Shown in pieces: positions 24,827 through 33,294 of a stretch of 64,000 nucleotides of DNA. The position numbers and the translations under genes were made by a program. The notes under the pieces were generated by a model. That model searched no databases. It was not told the origin of the DNA and saw nothing but the letters and a program-made list of their open reading frames with translations. The stretch's first letter is position 1; every line of letters begins with the position of its first letter. The stretch covers positions 1 through 64,000 of the forward strand of contig JBQVNP010000002.1 of assembly GCA_052436255.1 (NCBI GenBank). The letters run 5' to 3'. Origin of the DNA: Pelomonas sp052436255. GTDB taxonomy: Bacteria; Pseudomonadota; Gammaproteobacteria; Burkholderiales; Burkholderiaceae_C.

Positions 24827-25013
24827 GTATAGGAGGCGGGCCGAGAAACTGCCAGCGGCTTGGACCGCTATTCGACCGACGTCGGCAGTGTAACGACGCA
24901 CGAACTGGACGGACGCCGAACGGGTCGCCCGGGGTGCGTAGCTAGAATCCGCGCCGATTTGAGCCTGCCGTACATTGGTGCCAGGCATCTCCCTCAACTT
25001 CTCCTCCGTCAAC
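24827..25013. promoter_or_regulatory. Divergent intergenic region of the polysaccharide locus
   Basis: These 187 bases separate the initiating transferase (minus) from the export gene (plus) and should hold both promoters. On the plus strand TAGAAT at 24943-24948 is -10-like, and on the minus strand TACACT (complement of 24887-24892) is -10-like. Neither has a convincing -35. No operator repeat stands out. Confidence 0.35.
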
Positions 25014-27011
25014 ATGACCAGTCTCGATCCCCGACAGATGCCGCCCCTTTCGCCATCGGTCGTGACTCGGTTCTTGGCTGGCGCATCTGCAGCATGTTCG
25101 GTCGCGTCTGTGCGCAAGACGGCGATGGCATTGGCGCTCGGCATGTTGGCCGGCGCGATGCCGTTAAGCAGCCAGGCCGCTGATGCCAATTCCAACGATT
25201 CGCAGGTCGGCCCAGTGCGCCTGGTTTCGCCGTCACAGCCCTCCACGCGAGCAGCAGGCGTAGAGCCAGGCGCTGAAGCGCCACGCGAGCTGGTTCGAGA
25301 GGGCGCGCGAGAAGGTCAGCGCGAGTCGCTTCGACCCACGCAACCGCCTGGTCGGCAAGTACGTCTGCTTTCGGAGATGAGCGAGTTCGAGCGGTACGTG
25401 CAGCGGGCGGTGGGCGAGGACGTCGAAGTACCTCGCTTTGGCATGGAGTTGCTCAATTCGCGCAGCGGGGTCCCGGGGGAAGGCTCCAGCCAGATTCCGG
25501 GCGACTACGTCGTGAGCGTCGGCGATGAGCTGCTCGTCAACTTGTGGGGCGCCGTCGAGGCTGACCTGCGCCTGAACGTGGACCGCAGTGGTCGCATCAC
25601 CATTCCCCGCGTCGGGCCGGTCATGGTAGCGGGCCTGCGCTATGCCGAACTCAACACAGCCATCGACCAGCGCGTGAGCCAGGTCTTCAAGAACTACCGG
25701 CTGAGCACCTCGCTGGGACGGTTGCGGAGCATCCGCGTTTACGTCACCGGCTTCACGACCAAGCCCGGCGCCTACGCCGTCAGCAGTCTGTCAACCATCG
25801 TCAACGCGCTGATCCAGGCGGGCGGTCCCTCGTCGGCCGGCAGCTTGCGTCAGATCGAACTGCGCCGCGGCGGAAGGCTGGTCAGTCAGTTCGATCTCTA
25901 TGAACTGCTGCTGGGCGGCGACAAGATGGCTGACCGCGTGCTGCAGGCAGAGGACGTCGTGCACATCGGGCCTGTTGGCCAACAGGTGGCCCTGATCGGC
26001 AGCGTCAATCGTCCCGGCATCTTTGAACTCAAGCCTACCGAGACCATCGATGACTTGTTGCAGATGGGCGCAGGCTTCAGTCCTGTCGCTGATCGGTCCC
26101 GTCTGGCCATTGAAAGCTTGGATACCCGCCACGATGTCCGCATTTCCGAACTGAAGCTGCCGCAACAAATGCGGGCTGCCCTGCGTAGCGGCGACTTGGT
26201 GCGCGCCTTCAATGCAACGGACGCGGTGCTCCCGCAGCATCGCCAGAACAAGCGCGTCCGCGTCGAAGGCGAAGTGCAGCGCCCGGGCGAATACATCCTG
26301 CCGCCGCAGAGCAGCTTGATGGACGCCGTGAACGCCGCCGGTGGCCTGACCTCTGGCGCTTTCGTCTACGGTGCCGAATTCAATCGCGAGAGCGTGCGCA
26401 TCACCCAGCAAGTTCAGTATGAGCGGGCACTGCGCGATCTGGAGACGGAGTTCGCGCGCATCCAGGTCACCCAGAAGGCGTTGACGGCTGACGAAGCGAA
26501 CGCGCAGGGCGCGCGCGTGCAGAGCTCCAATCGACTTATCGATCGCCTGCGCGCGGTCAAGCCGACCGGACGCATCGTCTTGCAAACTGCACCCAACGCC
26601 ACCAGCCTGCCTGAGCTCCCGCTGGAAGATGGTGACCGTCTCGTCGTGCCTGCACGACCGACAACGGTCGGCGTGTTCGGCAGCGTTTTCAACGGAGGCA
26701 GTTTCGTGTTCCAGCCCGCCGCAAGTATCGATGACATGCTTCGCTTGGCAGGTGGGCCCACACGCGGAGCGGACACGTCCAGCACCTTCGTAATCCGCGC
26801 CAACGGAAGTGTCGTCAGTGCCAAGCAGCAGTCCAGTGGCTGGATCTCTTTAGGTTCCGGCTTCTCGACGCTGGCCGCGTTGCCAGGCGACACGGTCTTC
26901 GTGCCCGAAGACCTGACCCGCACCACCTTCAGCCAAGAGGCGAAGGAATGGACGCAGATCCTCTACCAGTTCGGCCTCGGTGCCGCTGCGTTGAAGACCC
27001 TCAAGAACTAA
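25014..27011 (+). CDS. SLBB-domain outer-membrane polysaccharide export protein (Wza-like)
   Basis: This 665-residue export protein has a late signal-like segment (AMALALGMLAGAMPLSSQA, about residues 37-55), a Pro/Arg/Glu-rich linker and a poly_export domain (GDYVVSVGDELLVNLWG). Several SLBB domains follow (VYVTGFTTKPGAYAV, VALIGSVNRPGIFEL, VRVEGEVQRPGEYIL, VGVFGSVFNGGSFVF). It should form the outer-membrane channel for the polymer. No lipobox cysteine is visible after the hydrophobic segment, unlike classical Wza. The start is uncertain: ATG 25014 is used, with TTG 24975 and GTG 24978 upstream, and none has a clear ribosome-binding site. It heads the plus-strand operon. Confidence 0.82.
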   Translation: MTSLDPRQMPPLSPSVVTRFLAGASAACSVASVRKTAMALALGMLAGAMPLSSQAADANSNDSQVGPVRLVSPSQPSTRAAGVEPGAEAPRELVREGAREGQRESLRPTQPPGRQVRLLSEMSEFERYVQRAVGEDVEVPRFGMELLNSRSGVPGEGSSQIPGDYVVSVGDELLVNLWGAVEADLRLNVDRSGRITIPRVGPVMVAGLRYAELNTAIDQRVSQVFKNYRLSTSLGRLRSIRVYVTGFTTKPGAYAVSSLSTIVNALIQAGGPSSAGSLRQIELRRGGRLVSQFDLYELLLGGDKMADRVLQAEDVVHIGPVGQQVALIGSVNRPGIFELKPTETIDDLLQMGAGFSPVADRSRLAIESLDTRHDVRISELKLPQQMRAALRSGDLVRAFNATDAVLPQHRQNKRVRVEGEVQRPGEYILPPQSSLMDAVNAAGGLTSGAFVYGAEFNRESVRITQQVQYERALRDLETEFARIQVTQKALTADEANAQGARVQSSNRLIDRLRAVKPTGRIVLQTAPNATSLPELPLEDGDRLVVPARPTTVGVFGSVFNGGSFVFQPAASIDDMLRLAGGPTRGADTSSTFVIRANGSVVSAKQQSSGWISLGSGFSTLAALPGDTVFVPEDLTRTTFSQEAKEWTQILYQFGLGAAALKTLKN

Positions 27012-27027
27012 AGGGCGAACTTTGTCG

Positions 27028-28122
27028 ATGCTTCCCAACGACGCGGCGTCCATGCCCGCGGAATCCGACCTGACTTTCTCCGAGTTTGCGACCGAGCTTG
27101 GCGCTCGGTGGCGCTTGGTTGTGGGCGCTCCGCTTGTCGCATCCTTGCTTGCTTTGGGTGCCACCTATCTGATCGCACCGACGTTCACTGCGCGTACCAG
27201 CTTCATGCCGCCTCAGCAGCAGCAAAGTGGCGCAGCCAGCGCCTTGGCGTCCCTGGGAGCGCTGGCCGGGATTTCCGGCGGGGTTCGCAATACAGGCGAC
27301 CAGTACGTCACGTTCACCCAAAGTCGAACGATTGCCGATCGGATGCTCGAACGATTCGACTTGAAGACGGTCTACGAGGAAGAGTTGACGCACGACGCTC
27401 GGCTCAAGCTCGCGCGCAATACGCGAGTCACCCTCGGGAAGAAGGACGGCGTGCTTGTCATCGAAGTCGATGACCATGAGCCCAAGCGCGCTGCAGAGAT
27501 GGCCAATGCCTACGTCGACGAGCTGCGCAAGCTTGCCGCTGGCCTGACGTTGACCGAGGCGCAACAGCGGCGCGCATTCTTCGAGGGGCAGCTCAAGCAG
27601 GTGCGTGACAAACTGGACGCAGCGCAACGTGCCTTGCAAGGCAGCGGCGTGTCGGCCGAAACCATCAAGGCCGAGCCCAAAGCTGCGGTAGAAGCTGTTG
27701 CCAGATTGCGAGCCGAGCTCACCAGCGCCGAAGTCAGGCTGCAAATGCTCAGCAGCAGTCTGGCCGAACGCACGCCTGAGGTACAGCAGCAGACTGCTGC
27801 CGTGACGCGGTTGCGCAGCGAACTGGCGCGTGCGGGTCAGTCGGAGCAGTCGACTTCGGGTGGCTACGTCAGTGCCTACCGGGAGTTCAAGTACCAAGAG
27901 ACCCTGTTCGACCTGATCGCGCGCCAATACGAACTGGCTCGCGTGGATGAAAGCCGCGATGGCGGCCAGTTGCAGGTAATCGATGTTGCGCAGCCACCGG
28001 AGCGCAAGTCAAAGCCGAAGCGCAGCCAATTGATGATTGCGGGCTTTGCGCTGGCATTGCTCGCCGTAGCCGCACACACCGCGCTTGCGCTAGTTCGCAA
28101 GCGAGCCAAGAACAAGATCTAG
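27028..28122 (+). CDS. Wzz-family chain-length/co-polymerase protein
   Basis: This 364-residue inner-membrane protein has the two-helix Wzz topology: TM1 near residues 31-50, a long periplasmic coiled-coil domain (about 150-290) and TM2 near 338-356. A Pro-rich motif (AQPPERKSKPKRSQ) comes just before TM2. It sets modal polymer length together with Wzy. There is no C-terminal tyrosine-kinase domain, and no separate Wzc-type kinase or Wzb phosphatase is found nearby. It begins 16 bases after the export gene. A 66-base gap without clear features follows. Confidence 0.85.
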   Translation: MLPNDAASMPAESDLTFSEFATELGARWRLVVGAPLVASLLALGATYLIAPTFTARTSFMPPQQQQSGAASALASLGALAGISGGVRNTGDQYVTFTQSRTIADRMLERFDLKTVYEEELTHDARLKLARNTRVTLGKKDGVLVIEVDDHEPKRAAEMANAYVDELRKLAAGLTLTEAQQRRAFFEGQLKQVRDKLDAAQRALQGSGVSAETIKAEPKAAVEAVARLRAELTSAEVRLQMLSSSLAERTPEVQQQTAAVTRLRSELARAGQSEQSTSGGYVSAYREFKYQETLFDLIARQYELARVDESRDGGQLQVIDVAQPPERKSKPKRSQLMIAGFALALLAVAAHTALALVRKRAKNKI

Positions 28123-28188
28123 TGTGCGGTTGCCGGGCGGGCTCATTGTTCGCCCAGATCAACCCACCTGGCACCGAGCGAAAATTGC

Positions 28189-29250
28189 ATGAACGCTATT
28201 ACAAAACCCATCCTTGATCGCAAGGTTCGCTTTGCGCTGGTCGGCTGCGGCCGGATTGCTAACAACCATTTCGAAGCCATCAGGAAGCTGGCGGCTGATT
28301 GCGAGTTGGTCGACGTCTGCGACATCGATGCCGATGCCCTGGCGGCCGCTGCCGCGTCCACAGGTGCGGCTGGCCATCTGAGCCTGACCGCCATGCTCGC
28401 CGCCACCACGGCCGACTGCGTGATCCTCACCACACCCAGCGGGCTGCATTCGCGCCAAGCCATTCAAGTCGCAAAGGCAGGCCTGCATGTCATGACCGAA
28501 AAGCCCATGGCGACGCGGTGGCAGGAAGGCCTGGACATGGTCCGCGCTTGCGATGAGGCGGGTGTGCGCCTCTTCGTCGTCAAGCAGAACCGCCGCAATC
28601 CGACGCTGCAGGCATTGAAGAACGCCGTCACCGCTGGACGTTTCGGGCGGATCTACATGGTCAACGTCAGCGTGTTTTGGACCCGCCCGCAGTCCTACTA
28701 CGACAGCGCCGCATGGCGCGGCACCTGGGAATTCGATGGCGGCGCCTTCATGAACCAGGCGAGCCACTATGTCGACCTGCTCGACTGGATCGTCGGGCCG
28801 GTGGAAAGCGTCATGGCCTACACCGGCACGCTGGCGCGCGACATCGAGGTCGAAGACACCGGCGTCGCCGCGATCAAGTGGCGCAGTGGGGCGATGGGCT
28901 CGATCAACGTAACGATGCTCACTTATCCCAAGAACCTCGAAGGCTCGATCACCATCCTCGGCGAGAAGGGCTCGGTCGTCATCGGCGGCGTGGCCGTCAA
29001 CGAGATCAAGCACTGGGAGTTTTCGGCGCCGGACCCAATGGATGAGCGCATCAAGGAAGCCAGCTACCAGACCACCTCGGTTTACGGTTTCGGTCACCCG
29101 CTCTATTACCGGAACGTCATCGACGTGCTGCGCGGCGAAGCCAAGCCCGAGACTGACGGCCGCGAAGGCCTGAAGTCGTTGGAGTTGTTGATCGGTCTGT
29201 ACCAGTCCGCCCGCGATGGCCGCCGCGTCAACTTGCCGCTCCAATACTGA
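28189..29250 (+). CDS. wlbA: UDP-GlcNAcA 3-dehydrogenase (WlbA/WbpB-like, Gfo/Idh family)
   Basis: This NAD-dependent oxidoreductase oxidises C3 of UDP-N-acetylglucosaminuronic acid to the 3-keto sugar for transamination. The 353-residue protein has the Rossmann motif ALVGCGRIANNH. TEKPMATR carries the active-site Lys of the Gfo/Idh family, and GGAFMNQASHYVDLL is typical of the WlbA/WbpB group. It is followed in order by acetyltransferase, aminotransferase and 2-epimerase genes, the same order as Bordetella wlbABCD. Confidence 0.88.
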   Translation: MNAITKPILDRKVRFALVGCGRIANNHFEAIRKLAADCELVDVCDIDADALAAAAASTGAAGHLSLTAMLAATTADCVILTTPSGLHSRQAIQVAKAGLHVMTEKPMATRWQEGLDMVRACDEAGVRLFVVKQNRRNPTLQALKNAVTAGRFGRIYMVNVSVFWTRPQSYYDSAAWRGTWEFDGGAFMNQASHYVDLLDWIVGPVESVMAYTGTLARDIEVEDTGVAAIKWRSGAMGSINVTMLTYPKNLEGSITILGEKGSVVIGGVAVNEIKHWEFSAPDPMDERIKEASYQTTSVYGFGHPLYYRNVIDVLRGEAKPETDGREGLKSLELLIGLYQSARDGRRVNLPLQY

Positions 29251-29256
29251 AGTCAC

Positions 29257-29829
29257 ATGAGCGTCAGCATTCACCCTTCTGCCATCGTTGACGACGGCGC
29301 ACAGATTGGCGAGGGCAGCCGGGTCTGGCACTTCGTGCACATCTGCGGCGGCGCGCGCGTCGGCGAGCGCTGTTCGTTCGGTCAGAACGTTTTCGTCGGC
29401 AACGACGTGAGCATCGGCAATAACGTCAAGGTTCAGAACAACGTTTCTATTTATGACGCTGTGACGCTTGAGGACGACGTGTTCTGCGGGCCCAGCATGG
29501 TGTTTACTAACGTCTACAACCCGCGCTCGGCCGTGACCCGCAAGGACGAATACCGTAGTACGGTAGTTCGCCAAGGAGCTACGCTTGGCGCGAACAGCAC
29601 AATCGTCTGTGGGACCACCATTGGGCGCTATGCCTTCATCGGCGCGGGCGCCGTCGTCAACCGCGACGTGCCAGACTTTGCTTTGATGCTCGGCGTTCCC
29701 GCTCGGCAAGCCGGCTGGATGAGCCGGCATGGCGAGCGCCTGGAATTCATCAACGGCGAAGCGACCTGCCCGCTAACCGGCGACCGCTACCGCATTGTCG
29801 ACGGCCGCTGCGAACTGATCCAAGGCTGA
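29257..29829 (+). CDS. wlbB: 3-amino sugar N-acetyltransferase (WlbB/WbpD-like, left-handed beta helix)
   Basis: This 190-residue hexapeptide-repeat protein is predicted to acetylate the C3 amine of UDP-GlcNAc3NA using acetyl-CoA. The repeating V/I-G-x-x pattern (IGEGSRVWHF, VGERCSFGQN, IGNNVKVQN, LGANSTIVCG) shows the left-handed parallel beta helix. It lies 6 bases after wlbA and 5 before the aminotransferase gene, so all four sugar genes are one translational block. Confidence 0.88.
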   Translation: MSVSIHPSAIVDDGAQIGEGSRVWHFVHICGGARVGERCSFGQNVFVGNDVSIGNNVKVQNNVSIYDAVTLEDDVFCGPSMVFTNVYNPRSAVTRKDEYRSTVVRQGATLGANSTIVCGTTIGRYAFIGAGAVVNRDVPDFALMLGVPARQAGWMSRHGERLEFINGEATCPLTGDRYRIVDGRCELIQG

Positions 29830-29834
29830 ACTCA

Positions 29835-30935
29835 ATGCAATTCATCGACCTCAAAAGCCAGTACCAGGCGCTCAAGACCAGCATTGACGCTCGCATCCAG
29901 AAAGTGCTGGACCACGGCCAATACATCATGGGGCCCGAAGTGGCCGAGCTCGAAGCGGCGCTGGCTTGCCTGACCGGTGCTAAGCATTGCATCACCGTTT
30001 CCAGCGGCACGGAGGCCCTGCTGATCGCGCTGATGGCCGAAGGCATCGGCCCGGGCCACGAGGTGATCACAACATCCTTCACCTTTGCGGCCACGGCCGA
30101 GACCATCGTGCTGGCCGGCGCCAAGCCGGTCTACGTGGACATCAGGCCGGGCGACTGCAACATCGATCCAGCCCTCATTGAGGCCGCCATCACGCCGGCC
30201 ACGCGGGCCATCATGCCGGTAAGCCTGTACGGCCAGGTCGCCGACATGGACGAGATCAACGCCATCGCGGCCAGGCACGGCCTGTCGGTCATCGAAGACG
30301 CAGCACAGAGCTTCGGGGCGACCTATAAAGGACGCAAAAGCTGCAATGTCTCGAAGATAGGCGCCACCAGCTTCTTCCCGAGCAAGCCGCTGGGCTGCTA
30401 TGGCGATGGCGGCGCCCTCTTCACCAGCGACGACGACCTGGCCCAGGCCATGCGCGAGATCCGTGTGCATGGCCAGAGCCAGCGCTACACGCACACCCGC
30501 GTGGGCGTCGGTGGACGCATGGACACGCTGCAATGCGCGGTCGTGCTGGGCAAGCTGGAGCGATTCGAGTGGGAGATCGCGCAGCGCAAGCAGCTCGGCG
30601 ACCGCTACGCCGAACTGATCAAGGCCGGCGGCCTGCCGGTTGAACTGCTGCAGGTGGGCGACGACCGGGACTGCGTCTGGGCCCAGTACACCGTCAAGGT
30701 TGCAAATCGCGCCGACGTCGTCGCCGCGCTCAAGGAGTTCGGCGTGCCTACCGCCGTTCACTACCCGCGTCCGCTGCACCGCCAACCGGCCTACCTGAGC
30801 GAAAACTGCCCTGCCGACAGCATGCCGCACAGCAATGCGGCCGCTGACCAGGTCCTCAGCCTTCCGATGAGCCCCGACCTGACCCACGCCCACCAGGACA
30901 GCGTGCTGGAAGCCCTGCGAAAGGCCCTTCGATGA
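29835..30935 (+). CDS. wlbC: PLP-dependent 3-keto sugar aminotransferase (WlbC/WbpE-like)
   Basis: This 366-residue DegT/DnrJ/EryC1/StrS-family enzyme moves an amino group from glutamate to the 3-keto product of WlbA. Lys184 in SFFPSKPLGCYGDGG is the PLP-binding lysine. VIEDAAQSFGATYKGRK is the conserved Asp-containing cofactor motif. Its stop overlaps the start of the 2-epimerase gene by 4 bp. In this pathway the aminotransferase works together with the dehydrogenase. Confidence 0.9.
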   Translation: MQFIDLKSQYQALKTSIDARIQKVLDHGQYIMGPEVAELEAALACLTGAKHCITVSSGTEALLIALMAEGIGPGHEVITTSFTFAATAETIVLAGAKPVYVDIRPGDCNIDPALIEAAITPATRAIMPVSLYGQVADMDEINAIAARHGLSVIEDAAQSFGATYKGRKSCNVSKIGATSFFPSKPLGCYGDGGALFTSDDDLAQAMREIRVHGQSQRYTHTRVGVGGRMDTLQCAVVLGKLERFEWEIAQRKQLGDRYAELIKAGGLPVELLQVGDDRDCVWAQYTVKVANRADVVAALKEFGVPTAVHYPRPLHRQPAYLSENCPADSMPHSNAAADQVLSLPMSPDLTHAHQDSVLEALRKALR

Positions 30936-32041
30936 CACCGATGAAGATCGTCACCGTCGTGGGCGCACGACCCCAGTTCATCAAAGCGGCGGCCGTGTCG
31001 CGCGCCGTGCTCGCGCGCTCTGGCTCGGGCCTCGTTGAGGTGCTCGTCCACACCGGGCAGCACTACGACAAGATGATGTCGGACGTGTTCTTCGAGGAAC
31101 TCGGCATCAACGCCCCGGCACACAACCTCGCCATTGCCGGCGGCGGCCACGGCGCAATGACCGGCCGCATGCTGGAGGCACTCGAACGCGTCTTTATCGA
31201 CGAGCGCCCGGACTGGGTGCTGATCTACGGAGACACCAATTCAACACTGGCCGCGGCGCTGGCAGCCAGCAAGCTACACATCCCGATCGCCCATGTTGAG
31301 GCCGGCCTGCGCTCCTTTAACATGCGCATGCCCGAAGAGGTGAACCGCATCGTCGCCGACCGCCTTTCGACGCTGCTGCTCTGCCCGACCGAGGCCTCGA
31401 TCAGCAACCTTCGGCGCGAGGGCGTGACCGATGGGGTTCATCTCGTCGGCGACGTCATGTATGACGTCGCCTTGCACTTTGCGCATGCCGCCGACGAGCA
31501 TCACGCTCTCCTGTCTCAGCTCGGTCTGCGTCCAAAAGGCTTTGTGCTGGCGACCTGCCATCGCGCTGAAACCACCGACGATCCGGCCCAGTTGGCGGGT
31601 GTCGTGGACGGGCTGGCCGACATCGCCCGACACCAGCCCGTCGTGCTACCCATCCATCCTCGGACGCGCGCGAAGCTCACGGAATTCGGGCTCATGGACC
31701 GCCTGGCCGGCGTCCAGCTGATCGAGCCCGTGTCTTACCTGGACATGGTGACGCTGGAGAAGAACGCCGCAGTGATCGTCACCGATTCCGGCGGCATCCA
31801 GAAGGAAGCGTTCTTCTACCGCGTCCCCTGCGTCACCACGCGCCGTGAAACTGAGTGGGTGGAAACGGTGGATGCGGGATGGAACGTCCTGGTCGGAACC
31901 GACAGCAAGGCCATGGTCGCGGCCGTCGAGTCGCACGCCAGCCAGCAACGCTTCGATGTGCAGCCTTATGGCGATGGCGATGCTGCCAATCGCATCCTCG
32001 ACCTGTTGCGGGTGCATCCTGCCGCCACACGCCGTCAATGA
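30932..32041 (+). CDS. wlbD: UDP-2,3-diacetamido-glucuronate 2-epimerase (WlbD/WbpI-like)
   Basis: This 369-residue enzyme belongs to the non-hydrolysing UDP-GlcNAc 2-epimerase family (GARPQFIKAAAV, HTGQHYDKMMSD, HVEAGLRSFN, EEVNRIVADR, DSGGIQKEA). By context it inverts C2 of UDP-2,3-diacetamido-2,3-dideoxy-glucuronate to give the manno form rather than acting as WecB. It closes the wlbABCD-like block and overlaps wzx by 4 bp. Confidence 0.87.
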   Translation: MTPMKIVTVVGARPQFIKAAAVSRAVLARSGSGLVEVLVHTGQHYDKMMSDVFFEELGINAPAHNLAIAGGGHGAMTGRMLEALERVFIDERPDWVLIYGDTNSTLAAALAASKLHIPIAHVEAGLRSFNMRMPEEVNRIVADRLSTLLLCPTEASISNLRREGVTDGVHLVGDVMYDVALHFAHAADEHHALLSQLGLRPKGFVLATCHRAETTDDPAQLAGVVDGLADIARHQPVVLPIHPRTRAKLTEFGLMDRLAGVQLIEPVSYLDMVTLEKNAAVIVTDSGGIQKEAFFYRVPCVTTRRETEWVETVDAGWNVLVGTDSKAMVAAVESHASQQRFDVQPYGDGDAANRILDLLRVHPAATRRQ

Positions 32042-33294
32042 ATGCATCGACGCCCCCGGTGCGTGGATCGCGCTTCCGCAGCAACATCGTGCGGATCGCG
32101 ACCGGGGCGATGGCAAGCCAGATCATCGTGATCGGCTCCACACCGCTGCTGACACGGCTCTTCGGGCCCGAGGCCTTCGGCGCGCTAGCCGTGTTCACCG
32201 CGATGAACACCGTGCTGGCTGGCCTCTTCACACTGAAGTACGACCTGTCAATCATCCTGCCGACCGACGACGGCGAAGCCGCCCAGCTAACGCGCCTGAC
32301 GATGGGCTCCTCCATGCTGTTCGCTGCACTGCTGCTGGTCGGCCTGGGCGTTAGCCGCTGGTGGCTCGGGCCGACCGTGCAGCCCTACTACTTCCTGCTC
32401 CCGGTCGGCGTCGTGCTCGCGGCTGCCTACACCTGCGCACAGCAGTGGGCGGCGCGCGCCAATGACTACCGCAGGTTCTCGCGCAGCCAGGTCGTGGGCG
32501 CGGTCGTCAACGTATCAATCGCACTCGCCATCGGGCTGGCGGTCCAAGCCCCGGCCTCCGGCTTGGTGCTGGGTTGGGTGGCCGGCCTGGCCGCCAGCTT
32601 CGCCTACGCGAACGCATGGCAAGCCCAAAGGCCCGTTTTCAGCTGGCGACAACTGTTGGGCGTGGCCAGCGCCCATCGTCGCTTTCCATACTTCGTGCTG
32701 CCCTCGTGGCTGGTGCAGACGCTCGGCAGCAGCGCTCAGCCCTTCATCTTGCAGGCCCTGTTCTCGCTGCGCGACGTTGGGCACTATGCAATCGCCAACC
32801 GCTTCATGTTCGTTCCCAGCACACTGATCGGCTCAGCCATCGCTGAGGCCTTCCGTGCCGAGTTTGTCGACCGCACCAGGCGTGGCGAAGGCGTCAGCCA
32901 GTTTTTTCGCGCCACCTTGGGCAAGATGGTGCTGATGGGCCTTCCGGTTTTCCTGGTGCTCCTGATCACCGCCCCCGCCCTGTTCGAGTTCGCTTTCGGC
33001 GCCGACTACCGGGAGGCCGGCACCTTGGCGCGCTATCTGTGCGCCGGCGTGCTGGCGCAATTCGTGGCCCAGCCGTTTGCCTACGTTTTCGTGGCGACCG
33101 ACCACGTCCGTCGGGGCCTGGCCATCCAGACCGCGACAACGGCCCTCCCGCTGCTGGGCCTTGTCTACGGCGGTCTGCTGGGTGACGTCGCACTCGCGTT
33201 CTGCATCGCATCTGGCGCCAGCGTCGTGCTGTCGGGCCTGTTGATCGCTATGGCGTATCAGGCGTGCCGTTCTTGGGAGGTCCAGCATGTCTAA
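32038..33294 (+). CDS. wzx: Oligosaccharide flippase (Wzx-like)
   Basis: This 418-residue polytopic membrane protein (about 12 helices) of the polysaccharide transporter family should flip the undecaprenyl-linked repeat unit. I start it at ATG 32038, overlapping the epimerase stop (ATGA). A longer open frame lies inside the epimerase gene. The N-terminal region (IATGAMASQIIVIGSTPLLTRLFGPEAFG) is typical. It overlaps the start of the polymerase gene by 8 bp. A second flippase is encoded at 48303-49760. Confidence 0.85.
   Translation: MNASTPPVRGSRFRSNIVRIATGAMASQIIVIGSTPLLTRLFGPEAFGALAVFTAMNTVLAGLFTLKYDLSIILPTDDGEAAQLTRLTMGSSMLFAALLLVGLGVSRWWLGPTVQPYYFLLPVGVVLAAAYTCAQQWAARANDYRRFSRSQVVGAVVNVSIALAIGLAVQAPASGLVLGWVAGLAASFAYANAWQAQRPVFSWRQLLGVASAHRRFPYFVLPSWLVQTLGSSAQPFILQALFSLRDVGHYAIANRFMFVPSTLIGSAIAEAFRAEFVDRTRRGEGVSQFFRATLGKMVLMGLPVFLVLLITAPALFEFAFGADYREAGTLARYLCAGVLAQFVAQPFAYVFVATDHVRRGLAIQTATTALPLLGLVYGGLLGDVALAFCIASGASVVLSGLLIAMAYQACRSWEVQHV

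Noticed and set aside
28159..29730. 523-codon open frame on the minus strand
   Set aside because: It is antisense to the clearly functional wlbA-like and wlbB-like genes and has no recognisable domain.
30932..32041. First 2-epimerase as WecB for ManNAc/ECA synthesis
   Set aside because: It directly follows wlbABC-like genes and no wecC/wecG genes are nearby, so the diacetamido-uronate epimerase role is more likely.
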